Below, piece after piece: positions 1 to 12,200 of a stretch of 64,000 bases of DNA. A program made the translations under genes and the position numbers. The stretch is from positions 1-64,000 of the forward strand of contig OX422185.1 of assembly GCA_949130485.1 (NCBI GenBank), read 5' to 3'. Origin of the DNA: Agelas oroides. Lineage: Eukaryota > Porifera > Demospongiae > Agelasida > Agelasidae. The notes beneath the pieces were generated by a model, which made no database searches, had not been told where the DNA came from, and was given only the letters and a program-made list of their open reading frames with translations. Within the stretch, counting starts at the first letter, position 1. Each line of letters begins with the position of its first letter.

Positions 1-740
1 CTAACCCTAACCCTAACCCCTAACCCTAACCCTAACCCTAACCCTAACCCTAACCCTAACCCTAACCCTAACCCTAACCCTAACCCTAACCCTAACCCTA
101 ACCCTAACCCTAACCCTAACCCTAACCCTAACCCTAACCCTAACCCTAACCCTAACCCTAACCCTAACCCTAACCCTAACCCTAACCCTAACCCTAACCC
201 TAACCCTAACCCTAACCCTAACCCTAACCCTAACCCTAACCCTAACCCTAACCCTAACCCTAACCCTAACCCTAACCCTAACCCTAACCCTAACCCTAAC
301 CCTAACCCTAACCCTAACCCTAACCCTAACCCTAACCCTAACCCTAACCCTAACCCTAACCCTAACCCTAACCCTAACCCTAACCCTAACCCTAACCCTA
401 ACCCTAACCCTAACCCTAACCCTAACCCTAACCCTAACCCTAACCCTAACCCTAACCCTAACCCTAACCCTAACCCTAACCCTAACCCTAACCCTAACCC
501 TAACCCTAACCCTAACCCTAACCCTAACCCTAACCCTAACCCTAACCCTAACCCTAACCCTAACCCTAACCCTAACCCTAACCCTAACCCTAACCCTAAC
601 CCTAACCCTAACCCTAACCCTAACCCTAACCCTAACCCTAACCCTAACCCTAACCCTAACCCTAACCCTAACCCTAACCCTAACCCTAACCCTAACCCTA
701 ACCCTAACCCTAACCCTAACCCTAACCCTAACCCTAACCC
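1..740. repeat. Telomere repeat array (CCCTAA)n
   Basis: Uninterrupted six-base CCCTAA repeats run from the first base to about 740, with one extra C near position 15-20. Seen from the minus strand this is TTAGGG, so the G-rich strand runs 3' outward to the left, as expected for a left chromosome end. TTAGGG is the usual animal telomere repeat. The single open frame across the array (alternating Arg-Val) is a by-product of the repeat, not a gene. Confidence 0.98.
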
Positions 741-2860
741 CCCGAACACTTTGCCCCAACCCCCTTTCAGTCAATCAACTATTAACACCAAACCCCCCGA
801 ACACTTTGCCCCAACCCCCTTTCAGTCAATCAACTATTAACACCAAACCCCCCGAACACTTTGCCCCAACCCCCTTTCAGTCAATCAACTATTAACACCA
901 AACCCCCCGAACACTTTGCCCCAACCCCCTTTCAGTCAATCAACTATTAACACCAAACCCCCCGAACACTTTGCCCCAACCCCCTTTCAGTCAATCAACT
1001 ATTAACACCAAACCCCCCGAACACTTTGCCCCAACCCCCTTTCAGTCAATCAACTATTAACACCAAACCCCCCGAACACTTTGCCCCAACCCCCTTTCAG
1101 TCAATCAACTATTAACACCAAACCCCCCGAACACTTTGCCCCAACCCCCTTTCAGTCAATCAACTATTAACACCAAACCCCCCGAACACTTTGCCCCAAC
1201 CCCCTTTCAGTCAATCAACTATTAACACCAAACCCCCCGAACACTTTGCCCCAACCCCCTTTCAGTCAATCAACTATTAACACCAAACCCCCCGAACACT
1301 TTGCCCCAACCCCCTTTCAGTCAATCAACTATTAACACCAAACCCCCCGAACACTTTGCCCCAACCCCCTTTCAGTCAATCAACTATTAACACCAAACCC
1401 CCCGAACACTTTGCCCCAACCCCCTTTCAGTCAATCAACTATTAACACCAAACCCCCCGAACACTTTGCCCCAACCCCCTTTCAGTCAATCAACTATTAA
1501 CACCAAACCCCCCGAACACTTTGCCCCAACCCCCTTTCAGTCAATCAACTATTAACACCAAACCCCCCGAACACTTTGCCCCAACCCCCTTTCAGTCAAT
1601 CAACTATTAACACCAAACCCCCCGAACACTTTGCCCCAACCCCCTTTCAGTCAATCAACTATTAACACCAAACCCCCCGAACACTTTGCCCCAACCCCCT
1701 TTCAGTCAATCAACTATTAACACCAAACCCCCCGAACACTTTGCCCCAACCCCCTTTCAGTCAATCAACTATTAACACCAAACCCCCCGAACACTTTGCC
1801 CCAACCCCCTTTCAGTCAATCAACTATTAACACCAAACCCCCCGAACACTTTGCCCCAACCCCCTTTCAGTCAATCAACTATTAACACCAAACCCCCCGA
1901 ACACTTTGCCCCAACCCCCTTTCAGTCAATCAACTATTAACACCAAACCCCCCGAACACTTTGCCCCAACCCCCTTTCAGTCAATCAACTATTAACACCA
2001 AACCCCCCGAACACTTTGCCCCAACCCCCTTTCAGTCAATCAACTATTAACACCAAACCCCCCGAACACTTTGCCCCAACCCCCTTTCAGTCAATCAACT
2101 ATTAACACCAAACCCCCCGAACACTTTGCCCCAACCCCCTTTCAGTCAATCAACTATTAACACCAAACCCCCCGAACACTTTGCCCCAACCCCCTTTCAG
2201 TCAATCAACTATTAACACCAAACCCCCCGAACACTTTGCCCCAACCCCCTTTCAGTCAATCAACTATTAACACCAAACCCCCCGAACACTTCGCCCCAAC
2301 CCCCTTTCAGTCAATCAACTATTAACACCAAACCCCCCGAACACTTTGCCCCAACCCCCTTTCAGTCAATCAACTATTAACACCAAACCCCCCGAACACT
2401 TTGCCCCAACCCCCTTTCAGTCAATCAACTATTAACACCAAACCCCCCGAACACTTTGCCCCAACCCCCTTTCAGTCAATCAACTATTAACACCAAACCC
2501 CCCGAACACTTTGCCCCAACCCCCTTTCAGTCAATCAACTATTAACACCAAACCCCCCGAACACTTTGCCCCAACCCCCTTTCAGTCAATCAACTATTAA
2601 CACCAAACCCCCCGAACACTTTGCCCCAACCCCCTTTCAGTCAATCAACTATTAACACCAAACCCCCCGAACACTTTGCCCCAACCCCCTTTCAGTCAAT
2701 CAACTATTAACACCAAACCCCCCGAACACTTTGCCCCAACCCCCTTTCAGTCAATCAACTATTAACACCAAACCCCCCGAACACTTTGCCCCAACCCCCT
2801 TTCAGTCAATCAACTATTAACACCAAACCCCCCGAACACTTCGCCCCACCCACCTTTCAG
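741..2860. repeat. 55-bp subtelomeric satellite, about 38 near-identical copies
   Basis: Directly abutting the telomere is a head-to-tail array of a 55-bp unit. It contains the words AAACCCCCCGAACACTTTG, CCCCAACCCCCTTTCAG and TCAATCAACTATTAACACC in that order. Copies are almost letter-identical; the changes I saw are a T to C near 2,291 and a diverged last copy (about 2,830-2,862). Such uniformity implies recent amplification or ongoing gene conversion. The unit is C-rich on the plus strand, matching the telomere, so G runs lie on the minus strand. Confidence 0.97.
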
Positions 2861-2870
2861 TAGCTCGTCG

Positions 2871-2929
2871 CTTATATATGTAAATAAATGGCGGGCCCTA
2901 CGGGCCGGCCATTTATTTACATTTATAAG
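2871..2929. repeat. Inverted repeat, 22-bp arms
   Basis: The left arm starts CTTATATATGTAAATAAATG and the right arm is its reverse complement with one mismatch. The loop, GGGCCCTACGGGCC, is itself GC-rich and partly palindromic. It could extrude as a cruciform. Confidence 0.9.
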
Positions 2930-2967
2930 CGGCGCTGCATCATGCCGTAGGCATGATGCGGCGCCGC
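2929..2967. repeat. Inverted repeat, 18-bp arms, three-base loop
   Basis: GCGGCGCTGCATCATGCC is followed by GTA and then by the reverse complement of the first arm with one mismatch. It starts on the last base of the preceding palindrome, so the two hairpins are fused end to end. Confidence 0.9.
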
Positions 2968-3215
2968 CTATTGCACTGCTTATTTCGCACTGCGGCGAAG
3001 CTGCATTGCGCCGCAGGCACAAAGCAATCCAGTCTATTTAAGTAAGCGTTTAGCGCTACATGGCGAAGCATGGCGCCTAATGCGGTCACCTACGATACAT
3101 TGCCTATCTCAGTCAGCATTTAGTGGTCTGCGTCGTCGCATTTTACCAAGCGCGCGTTGCGACAATTTATTTGCTATTTAAGTAAGCATTTGGCGCGGTG
3201 TAGTGACGCTACATT

Positions 3216-6200
3216 GGGCCAGGGGAATACAGGGGAATGAAGAAAGTGCCAGGGGAACGTCTTGGAGTGGGTGTGAAAAGCCAGGGGAATGCTGGAGAAT
3301 TCTGGGGGAATGTAAGGGCGTGCTTGCAATGTGCCAGCGGTATGCAGGGTAATGCAGGGAATACAGGGAAATGTATGGGAGTGGGTACAAATTGCAAGGG
3401 GGATTCAGTGGAATGCCAGGGGGTGTAAGGATGTAGGTGAAATGTGCCAGGAGATTACAGGGGGATGCCAGGGGAATGTACGGATGTGGGTGCAAACAGC
3501 TAGGGAAATGCAGTGGAATGCCAGGGGAATGAAATGGAGTTGGTCCAAAGTGCTTGGCAAATGCAGGTGTGAAGAATGCTGGGGAATGTATGGGGATGGG
3601 TGCAATGTGCCGGCGAATACAGGGAATGCAGGGCAATGCAGGAAAATGCAGGGAATTGCGGGGAACATAAGGGAGTGCATGCAAAGTGCCAGGGGAATGC
3701 AGGTGAATCCAGGAGAGTGCCAAGTGAACATATGGGAGTGTGTGCAAAGTGCCAAGAGAATGCAGGGGAATGCCAAGGGAACGTATGGGAGTGGGTGCAA
3801 AGTGCCAGGGGAATGCCAGGGGAATGTATAGGAGTGGGTGTAAAATACCAGGGGAATGCAGGATGCAAAGAAATGCCAGGGGAATGTATTGGTCTGTGTG
3901 CCAAGTCCAGTGGAATGCAGGGAAATTCAACGGAATGCCAGGGGAATGTATGCGAGTGGGTGCAAATTGCCAGGGTAATGCAGGGAATGCAGGGGAATGC
4001 CAGGGAAATGGAGGGGAATAAAGGTGAATGCCAAGGGAACGAACGGGAGTCTGTGCAAAGTGCCAGAGGGAGCAGGTGAATGCCAAGGGAACGAACGGGA
4101 GTCTGTGCAAAGTGCCAGAGGGATGCAGGTGAATGCAAATAAATGCCAGGTGAATGTATGGATCTGTGTGCAAAGTGCCTGGGGAATGCAGGGGAATTGA
4201 GGGGAATGTCAGGGGAAAGTATGGGAGTGGGCAAAAAGTGCCTGAGGAATGTAGGAGAATTCAGGGAAATGCAATGGAACGTATGCGTGGGTGCAAAGTG
4301 CAAGGGGAATGCAGGGGAATGCCGTCGAAACTTAAGGCAGTGGGAGAAAAGTGCCAGGGGAATGCAGGGAAATATAGTGAAATACCAAGGGAACGTATTG
4401 GGAGTGCGTGTAAACCGCCAGAGGAATGCAGGGAAATGCCAGGAGAATGTAAGAGTGGGTGGACTCCCCAGGGGAATGCAGCGGAATGCAGCCAGGAGAA
4501 TGTATGGAAATTGGTCCAAAGTGACACGTTAATGCAGGGGAATGACAGGGGAATCCATGGGATTGTATGGAACTGGGTGTAAAGTGCTAGAGCAATGCAG
4601 GTGGATGAAGGGAAATACTAGGGAAACATATGTGAGAGGTACTAAGTGCGAGGAGAAAGGAGGGGAATGCAGGGGAATCACATTAGAATGTATGGTAGTG
4701 GGTGAAAAGTGCCAGGGAAAGCAGGTGAATGGCAGGGAAATGTATGGGAGTGGGTGTAAAGTGCCAGTGGAATGTATTGGAGTGTGTGCAAAGTACCATG
4801 GGGAATGGAGTGGGTGTAAAGTGCCAGGGGAATGCAGGGGAATGTCAGGGAAACGTACGGTAGTGGGTGCAAAGTGCCAGGGGAAAGCAAGGGAATGTAT
4901 GTGTGGGTGCAAAGAGTCCACGAATGCAGGGGAATGCACAGGAATACCAGGAAAAAAGTAAATGGGTGGGTTCAATGTGCAAGGGAAATCTAGGGGAATG
5001 CCAAGGGAATGTATGGGAGTGGGTGCAAAGTGCCAGGGGAATGGAGGGGAATCCCATGAGAATGTATGGAAGTGGATACAAATTGCCAGGGAAATGCATG
5101 GGAATGGGTGTAGGTGCAAAGTGTCCAGGTAATGCAAGGGAATGCAGAGGAATGCAGAGGAATGCCACGTGAACGTATGGGAGTGGGAGTAACGTACCAG
5201 GGGAATGCAGGGGAATGACGGGAATCTACAGGAGTGGGTGTAAAGTGCCAGGGGAATACAAGGGAATGCAGGGGAATGCAGGGGAATGCAGGGGAATGCC
5301 AGGGGAACGTACGGTAGTGGGTGCAAAGTGCCAGGGGAATGTGTGTGGGTGCAAAGTGTCCAGGTAATGCAGGGGAATGCAGAGGAATGCCAGGTGAACG
5401 TAAATTGGTGGGTGGAAAGTGCAAAGGGAGTTGAGGGGAATCCCATTAGAGTGTACGGGAGTGTGTACATAGTGCCAGGGGATTGCAGGGGAATGCCAAG
5501 GGAATGTATGGGAGAGGGTGCAACGTGCCAGGGCAATGCAGGGGAATGCAGGGGAATACCAAAGGAACATATGGGAGGTGTAAACTGTCAGGGGATGCAG
5601 AGAATACACAGGAATGCCAGGGAAATGCAGGGGAATACAGGGGAATGCCAGGGGTACGTATGGGCGTGGGTGCAAAGTGCAAGGGAATGCTGTGGAATGC
5701 AGGGGAATACCAGGGGAACATATGGGAGTGGGTGCAAACTGCCAGAGGAATGCAGGGGTATGCAGGGGAATGCCAGTTGAACATATGGGAGTGGGTGTAG
5801 AGTGCCAAGGGAATGCAGGGAACTACCAGGTGAATGTAAGGGGGCGAGTGTAAAGTGCCACGGTAAAGAAGGGGAATGCAAAGCAATGCCAGGGGAACGT
5901 AGGAGAGAATGCAAATTCCCAGGGAAATGCAGGGGAATGCAGCGGAATGCCTGGGAACGCACGGAAGTGGGTGCAAAGTGCCAAGGGAATGCAGGGGAAT
6001 GCATGGGAATGCCAGGGAAACATGGGAGTGAGTGTAAACTGCCAGGGGAATGTAGGGAATGCAGGGGAATGCCAGGGGAAAGTATGGGAATGGGTGTATA
6101 ATACCAGGGTAATGCAGGGGACTACCAGGGAAATATAAAGGAGTGGGTGTAAAGTGCTAACGTAATGAAGGGGAATGCAGGGGGATGCCAGGGGAACGTA

Positions 6201-9200
6201 CGAGAGTGGAGGCAAAGTGCCAGGGGAACGCAGGGGAATGCAGGGAAATACAGGGAAATGCCAGGGGAACGTATGGTAGTGGGTGCAAAGTGCCAGGGAA
6301 ATGCTAGGGAATGCTGGGGAATGCTAGGGGAACGCATGGGAGTGGGTATAAACTGCCAGGGGAATGCAGGGAATACAGGGAAATGCCAGGGGAACGTATG
6401 GGAGTGGGTGTATAGTACCAGGGGAATGCAGGGGACTACCAGGGAAATGGAAGGGAGTGGGTGTAAAGTGCTAGCGGAATGAAGGGTAATGCAGGGGGAT
6501 GCCAGGGGAACGTACAAGAGTGTAGGCAAAGTGCCAGGGAAATGCAGAGGAATGCAGGGAAATAGAGGGGAATGACAGGGGAACATATGGGAGTGGGTGC
6601 AAAGTGCCAGGGGAATGCACGGAAATGTAGAGGAATGCCAGGGAAACGTATGGGAGTGTAAAGTGCCAGGGGAATGCAAGGGAATGACGGGAATCTACGG
6701 GAGTGGGTGTAAAGTTCTAGGGGAATTAATGTGAATGCAGTGGAATGCAGGGGAATGCCAGGGGAACGTATGGTAGTGGGTGCAAAGAGCCAGGGGAATA
6801 CAGGGGAATGCCAGGGGAACTTATGGGATTGGGTGCAAAGTGTAATAGGAATGCTGGGGAATACAGGGGAATGTCAGGGGAATGAATGAGTGGGTGTAAA
6901 CTGCCAGGGGAATGCAGGGAATGCAGGGGAATGCCAGGGGAACTGTGTATAGTGCCAGGGGAATGCAGGGGACTACCAGGGGAATGCAAGGGAGTGGGTT
7001 CAAAGTGCTAGCGGAATGAAAGGGAATGCAGGGGAATGCCAGGGGAATGCAGGTGAATACAGGGGAATACAGGGAAATGCCAGAGGAACGTATGGGAGTG
7101 GGTACAAAGTGCCAGCGGAATGCTGGGGAATGCTGGGTAATGCAAGCATATGCCAAGGGAATGTACAGGAGTGGGTGCAAAGCGCGAGGGGAATTCAGGT
7201 GAATGCAGGGGAATGCAGGGGAATGCCAGGGGAACGTATGGTAGTTGGTGCAAAGAGCCAGGGGAATACAGGGGAATGCCAGAGGAACTTATGGGAGTGG
7301 ATGCAAAGTGTCATGGGAATGCTGGGGAATACAGGGGAATGTCAGGGGAACGAATGAGTGTAAACTGCCAGGGGAATGCAGGGAATGCAGGGCAATGCCA
7401 GGGGAACGGTGTATAGTGCCAGGGGAATCCAGGGGACTACCAGGGGAATGCAAGGGAGTGGGTGTAAAGTGCTAGCGGAATGAAAGGGAATGCAGGGGAA
7501 TGCCAGGGGAATACAAGGAAATGCCAGGGGAACGTATGGGAGTGGGTGCAAAGTGTCATGGGAATGCTGCGGAATACAGGGGAATGTCAGGGGAACGAAT
7601 GAGAGTAGGTGTAAACTGCCAGGGGAATGCACGGAATGCAGGGGAATGCCAGGGGAAGTGTTTAGTGCCAGTGGAATGCAGGGGACTACCAGGGGAATGC
7701 AAGGGAGTGGGTGTAAAGTGCTAGCTGAATGAAAGGGAATGCAGGGGAATGCCAGGGGAATGCAAGGGAATACAGGGGAATACAGGGAAATGCCAGGGGA
7801 ACGTATGGGAGTGGGTGCAAAGTGCCAGGGGAATGCTGGAAATGCAGGGGGATGCCAAGGGAACGTTTGAGAGGGTGTAAACTGCCAGGAGAATGCAGGG
7901 AATGCAGGGGAATGCCAAAGGAACGTATGGGAGTGGGTGTAAACTGCTAGGGGAATGCAGGGAATGCAGGGGAATGCAGGGAATGCAGGGGAATGCCAGG
8001 GGAACGTATGGGAGTGGGTGTATAGTACCAGAGAAATGCAAGGGACTACCAGGGGAATGCAAGGGAGTGGGTGTAAAGTGCTAGCGGAATGAAAGGGAAT
8101 GCAGGGGAATGCCAGGGGAATGCAGGGGAATACAGGGGAATACAGGGAAATTGCCAGGGGAACGTATGGGAGTGGGTGCAAAGTGCCAGGGGAATGCTGG
8201 GAATGCAGGGGGATGCCAAGGGAACGTATGGGAGTGGGTGTAAACTGCCTGGGGAATGCAGGGAATGCAGGGGAACGCCAGGGGAACGTATGGGAGTGGG
8301 TGTATAGTGCCAGGGGAATGCAGGGGACTACCAGGGGAATGCAAGGGAGTGGGTGTAAAGTGCTAGCGGGATGAAGGGGAATGCAGGAAAATGCCAGGGT
8401 AAAGTACGAGAGTGGAGGCTGTGCCAGGGTAACGCAGGGGAATGCAGAGGAATACAGGAGAATACAGGGTAATGCCAGGAGAACGTATGGGAGTGGGTTC
8501 AAAGTGCCAGGGGAATGCTGGGGAATGCAGGAGAGTGCCAGGGGAACGATTGCAAGTGGGTGCAAACAGCCGGGGAAATACAGGGGAATGCAGGAGAATG
8601 CCAGGGAAACGTATGGTAGTGGGTGCAAAGTGCCAGGGGAATACAGGGGAATGCCAGGGGAACATATGGGAGTGGGTGCAAAGTGCCAGGGGGATGCTGG
8701 GGAATGCAGGGGAATGCCAGGGGAACATATGGGAGTGGGTGTAAACTGCCAGGGGAATGCAGTGCATCCAGGGGAATGCCAGAAAAACAAATGGGAGCGG
8801 GTGTATAGTGCCAGAAGAATGCAGGAGACTACCAGGGTAATGCAAGGGAGTGGGTGAAATGTGCCAGGGGAATGCGGGGGAATGCAAGGGAATACCAGGG
8901 GAACGTATGGGAGTGGGTGAAAACTGCCAGGGGAATGCAGGGGAATGCAGGGGAATGCCAGGGGAACATATGTGAGTGGGTGTATAGTGCCAGAAGAATG
9001 CTGGAGACTACCAGGGTAATGCAAGGGAGTGGGTGAAATGTGCCAGGGGAATGCGGGGGAATGCAAGGGAATACCAGGGGAACGTATGGGAGTGGGTGAA
9101 AACTGCCAGGGGAATGCAGGGGAATGCAGGGGAATGCTTGGGGAACATATGGGAGTGGGTGTATAGTGCCAGAGGAATGCAGCGAACTACCAGGGGAATG

Positions 9201-12200
9201 TAAGGGACCGAGTGTAAAGTGCTAGGGTAATGAAGGGGAATGCAAAGGAATGCAAGGGGAACGTACGAGAGAGGATGTAAATTGCCAGGGGAACGCAGGG
9301 GAATGCAGGGGAATGCCATGGGAATGTACTGTAGTGGTTGCAAAGTGCCAGAGGAATGCAGGGAAATGCACGTGAATGCAGGGGAATGCCAGGGAAACGT
9401 ATGGGAGTGAGTGTAAAGTGCCAGGGGAATACAGGTGAATAACGGGAATCTAAGGGAGTGGGTGTAAAGTGCTAGGGGAATACAGAGGAATGCAAGGGAA
9501 TGCCAGGGGAATGTATGGTAGTGGGTGCAAAGTGCAAGGGAAATACAGGGGAATGCCAGGGGAACTTATGAGACTGGGTGCAGTGTCAGGGGAATGCTGG
9601 GGAATACAGGTGAATGCCATGGGAACGTATGGGAGTGGGTGTTAACTGCCAGGGGATTGCAGGGAATGCAGGGGAATGCCAGGGAAACGTATTGGAGTGG
9701 AGGCAAAGTGCCAGGGGAATGCATGGGAATGCAGGGGAATCCAAGGGAATACAGGGAAATGCAAGGGAAACGTATGGGAGTGGGTGCAAAGTGCCAGGGG
9801 ATTGCTGGGGAATGCAGGGGATTGCAAGGGGAATGTATGGGAGTGGGTGTAAACTGCCAGGGTAATGCAGGGAATGCAAGGGAATGCCAGGAGAACATAT
9901 GAATGGGTGTATAGTGCCAGGGGAATGCAGGGAACTACCAGGGGAATGTAAGGTGGCGGGTGTAAAGTGCTACGGGAAGGGGAATGCAAAGGAATGCCAG
10001 GGGAACTACGAGAGAGGATGCAAATTGCCAGGAGAATGCAGGGGAATACAGGGGAATGCCAGGGGAACGTACGGTAGTGGGTGCAAAGTGCCAGGGGAAT
10101 GCAGGAGAATGCAGGGGAATGCCAGGGAAACGTATCGGTGTAAACTGCCAGGTGAATGCAGGGAATACAGGGGAATGCCAGGGGAACATATGGGAGTGGG
10201 TGTATAGTGCCACGGGAATGCAGGGGACTACAAGGGTAATGCAAGGGAGTGGGTGTAAAGTGCTAGCGGAATGAAGGGGAATACAGGGGAATGTCAGGTG
10301 AACGTATGAGAGTGGAGGCAAAGTGCCTGGGTAACGCATGGGAATGCAGGGGAATACAGGGGAATTCCAGGGGAACGTATGGGAGTGGGTGCAAAGTGCC
10401 AGGGGAATGCTGGGGAATGCAGGGGAATGCCAGGGGAACGTATGGCAGTGGGTGCAAACAGCCAGGGGAATGCACGGGAAAGGAAGAAGAATGCCAGGGG
10501 AACATATGGGAGTGAGTGTAAAGTGCCAGGGGAATGCAGGGGAATGACAAGGGAATCTACGGGAGTGGGTGTAAAGTGCTAGGGGAATTCAGGTGAATGC
10601 ATGGGAATGCAGGGGAATGCCAGGGGAACGTATGGTAGTGGGTGCAAAGTGCCAGGGGACTACAGGGGAATGACAGGGGAACTTATGGGAGTGGGTGCAA
10701 AGTGTCAGTGGAATGCTGGGGAATACAAGGGAATGCCAGGGGAATGTATGGGAGTGGGTGTAAACTGCCGGGGAATGGAGGGAATGCAGAGGAATGACAG
10801 GGGAACGCATGGGGGTGGGTGTATAGTACCAGCGGAATGAAGGGGACTACCAGAGGAATGCAAGGGAGTTGGTGTAAAGTGCTAGCAGAATGAAGGGGAA
10901 TGCAGGGGAATGCCAGAGGAACGTACGACAGTGGAGGCAAAGTGCCAGGGGAACACAGGGGAATGCAGGGGAATACAGGGGAATACAGGGGAATGCCAGG
11001 GGAACATATGGGAGTGGATGCAAAGTGCCAGGGGAAGGTTGGGGAATGCAGGTGAATGCCAGGGGAACGTACGAGAGTGGAGGCAAAGTGCCAGGGGATC
11101 GCAGGGGAATACAGAGGAATACAGGGGAATGCCAGGGGAACGTATAGAAGTGGGTGCAAAGTGCCAGGGGGATGCAGGGGAATGCAGGGGAATGCCGGGG
11201 GAACATATGGGAGTGGGTGTATAGCGCCAAGGGAATGCAGGGAACTACCAGAGGAATGTAAGGGGGCGAGTGTAAAGTGCTAGGGGAATGAAGGGATTGC
11301 AAAGAAATGCAAGGGGAATGTACGAGAGGATGTAAATTGCCAGGGGAACGCAGGGGAATGCAGGGGAATACCAGGGGTACGTACGGTAGTGGGTGCAGAG
11401 TGCCAGAGCAATGCAGGGGAATGCAGGGGAATGCCAGGGAAACGTATGGCAGTGAGTGTAAAGTGCCAGGGGAATGCAGGTGAATAACAAGGGAATCTAT
11501 GGGAGTGGGTGTAAAGTGCTAGGGAAATACAGTGGATGCAGGGGAATGCCAGGGGAATGTATGGTAGTGGTTGCAAAGTGCCAGGGAAATACAGGGGAAT
11601 GCCAGGGGAACTTATGGGAGTGGTTGCAAAGTGTCAGGGGAATGCTGGGGAATACAGGGGAATGCCAAGGGAACGTATGGGAGTGGGTGTAAACTGCCAG
11701 GGAATTGCAGGGAATGCAGGGGAATGCCAGGGGAACGTATGGGAGTGGAGGCAAAGTCCCAAAAGAATGCAGGAAAATGTAGGGGAATCCAGACGAATAC
11801 AGGGAAATACCAGGGGAACGTATGGGAGTGGGTGCAAAGTGCCAGGGGATTGCTGGGGAATGCAGGGGAATGCCAGGGGAATGTATGGGAGTGGGTGTAA
11901 ACTGCCAGGGGAATGCAGGGAATGCAAGGAATGCCAGGGGAACATATGTGAGTGAGTGTATAGTGCCAGGGGAATGCAGGGAACTACCACGGGAATGTAA
12001 GGTGGTGGGTGTAAAGTGCTACGGGAAGGGGAATGCAAAGGAATGCCAGGGGAACATACAAGAGGATGCAAATTGCCAGGGGAATGCAGGGGAATGCCAG
12101 GGAAACGTTCGGTAGTGGGTGCAAAGTACCAGGGGAATGCAGGGGAATGCAGGGGAATGCCAGGGGAACGTATGGGAGTGGGTGTATAGTGCCAGGGGAA

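Larger units (their letters stand above)
2861..3215. other. GC-rich palindromic spacer between two satellites
   Basis: About 355 bp of non-tandem sequence separates the 55-bp satellite from the long G-rich array. It contains at least two strong inverted repeats (2,871-2,929 and 2,929-2,967) and a weaker one near 2,987-3,016. A direct repeat begins CTATTTAAGTAAGC at about 3,034 and recurs near 3,174. It is rich in CG and GCGC. An open frame of 70 codons crosses it but has no supporting feature. Confidence 0.85.

Noticed and set aside
13-774. 253-codon Arg-Val frame across the telomere
   Set aside because: It is the telomere repeat read in frame; no biological start or composition of a protein.
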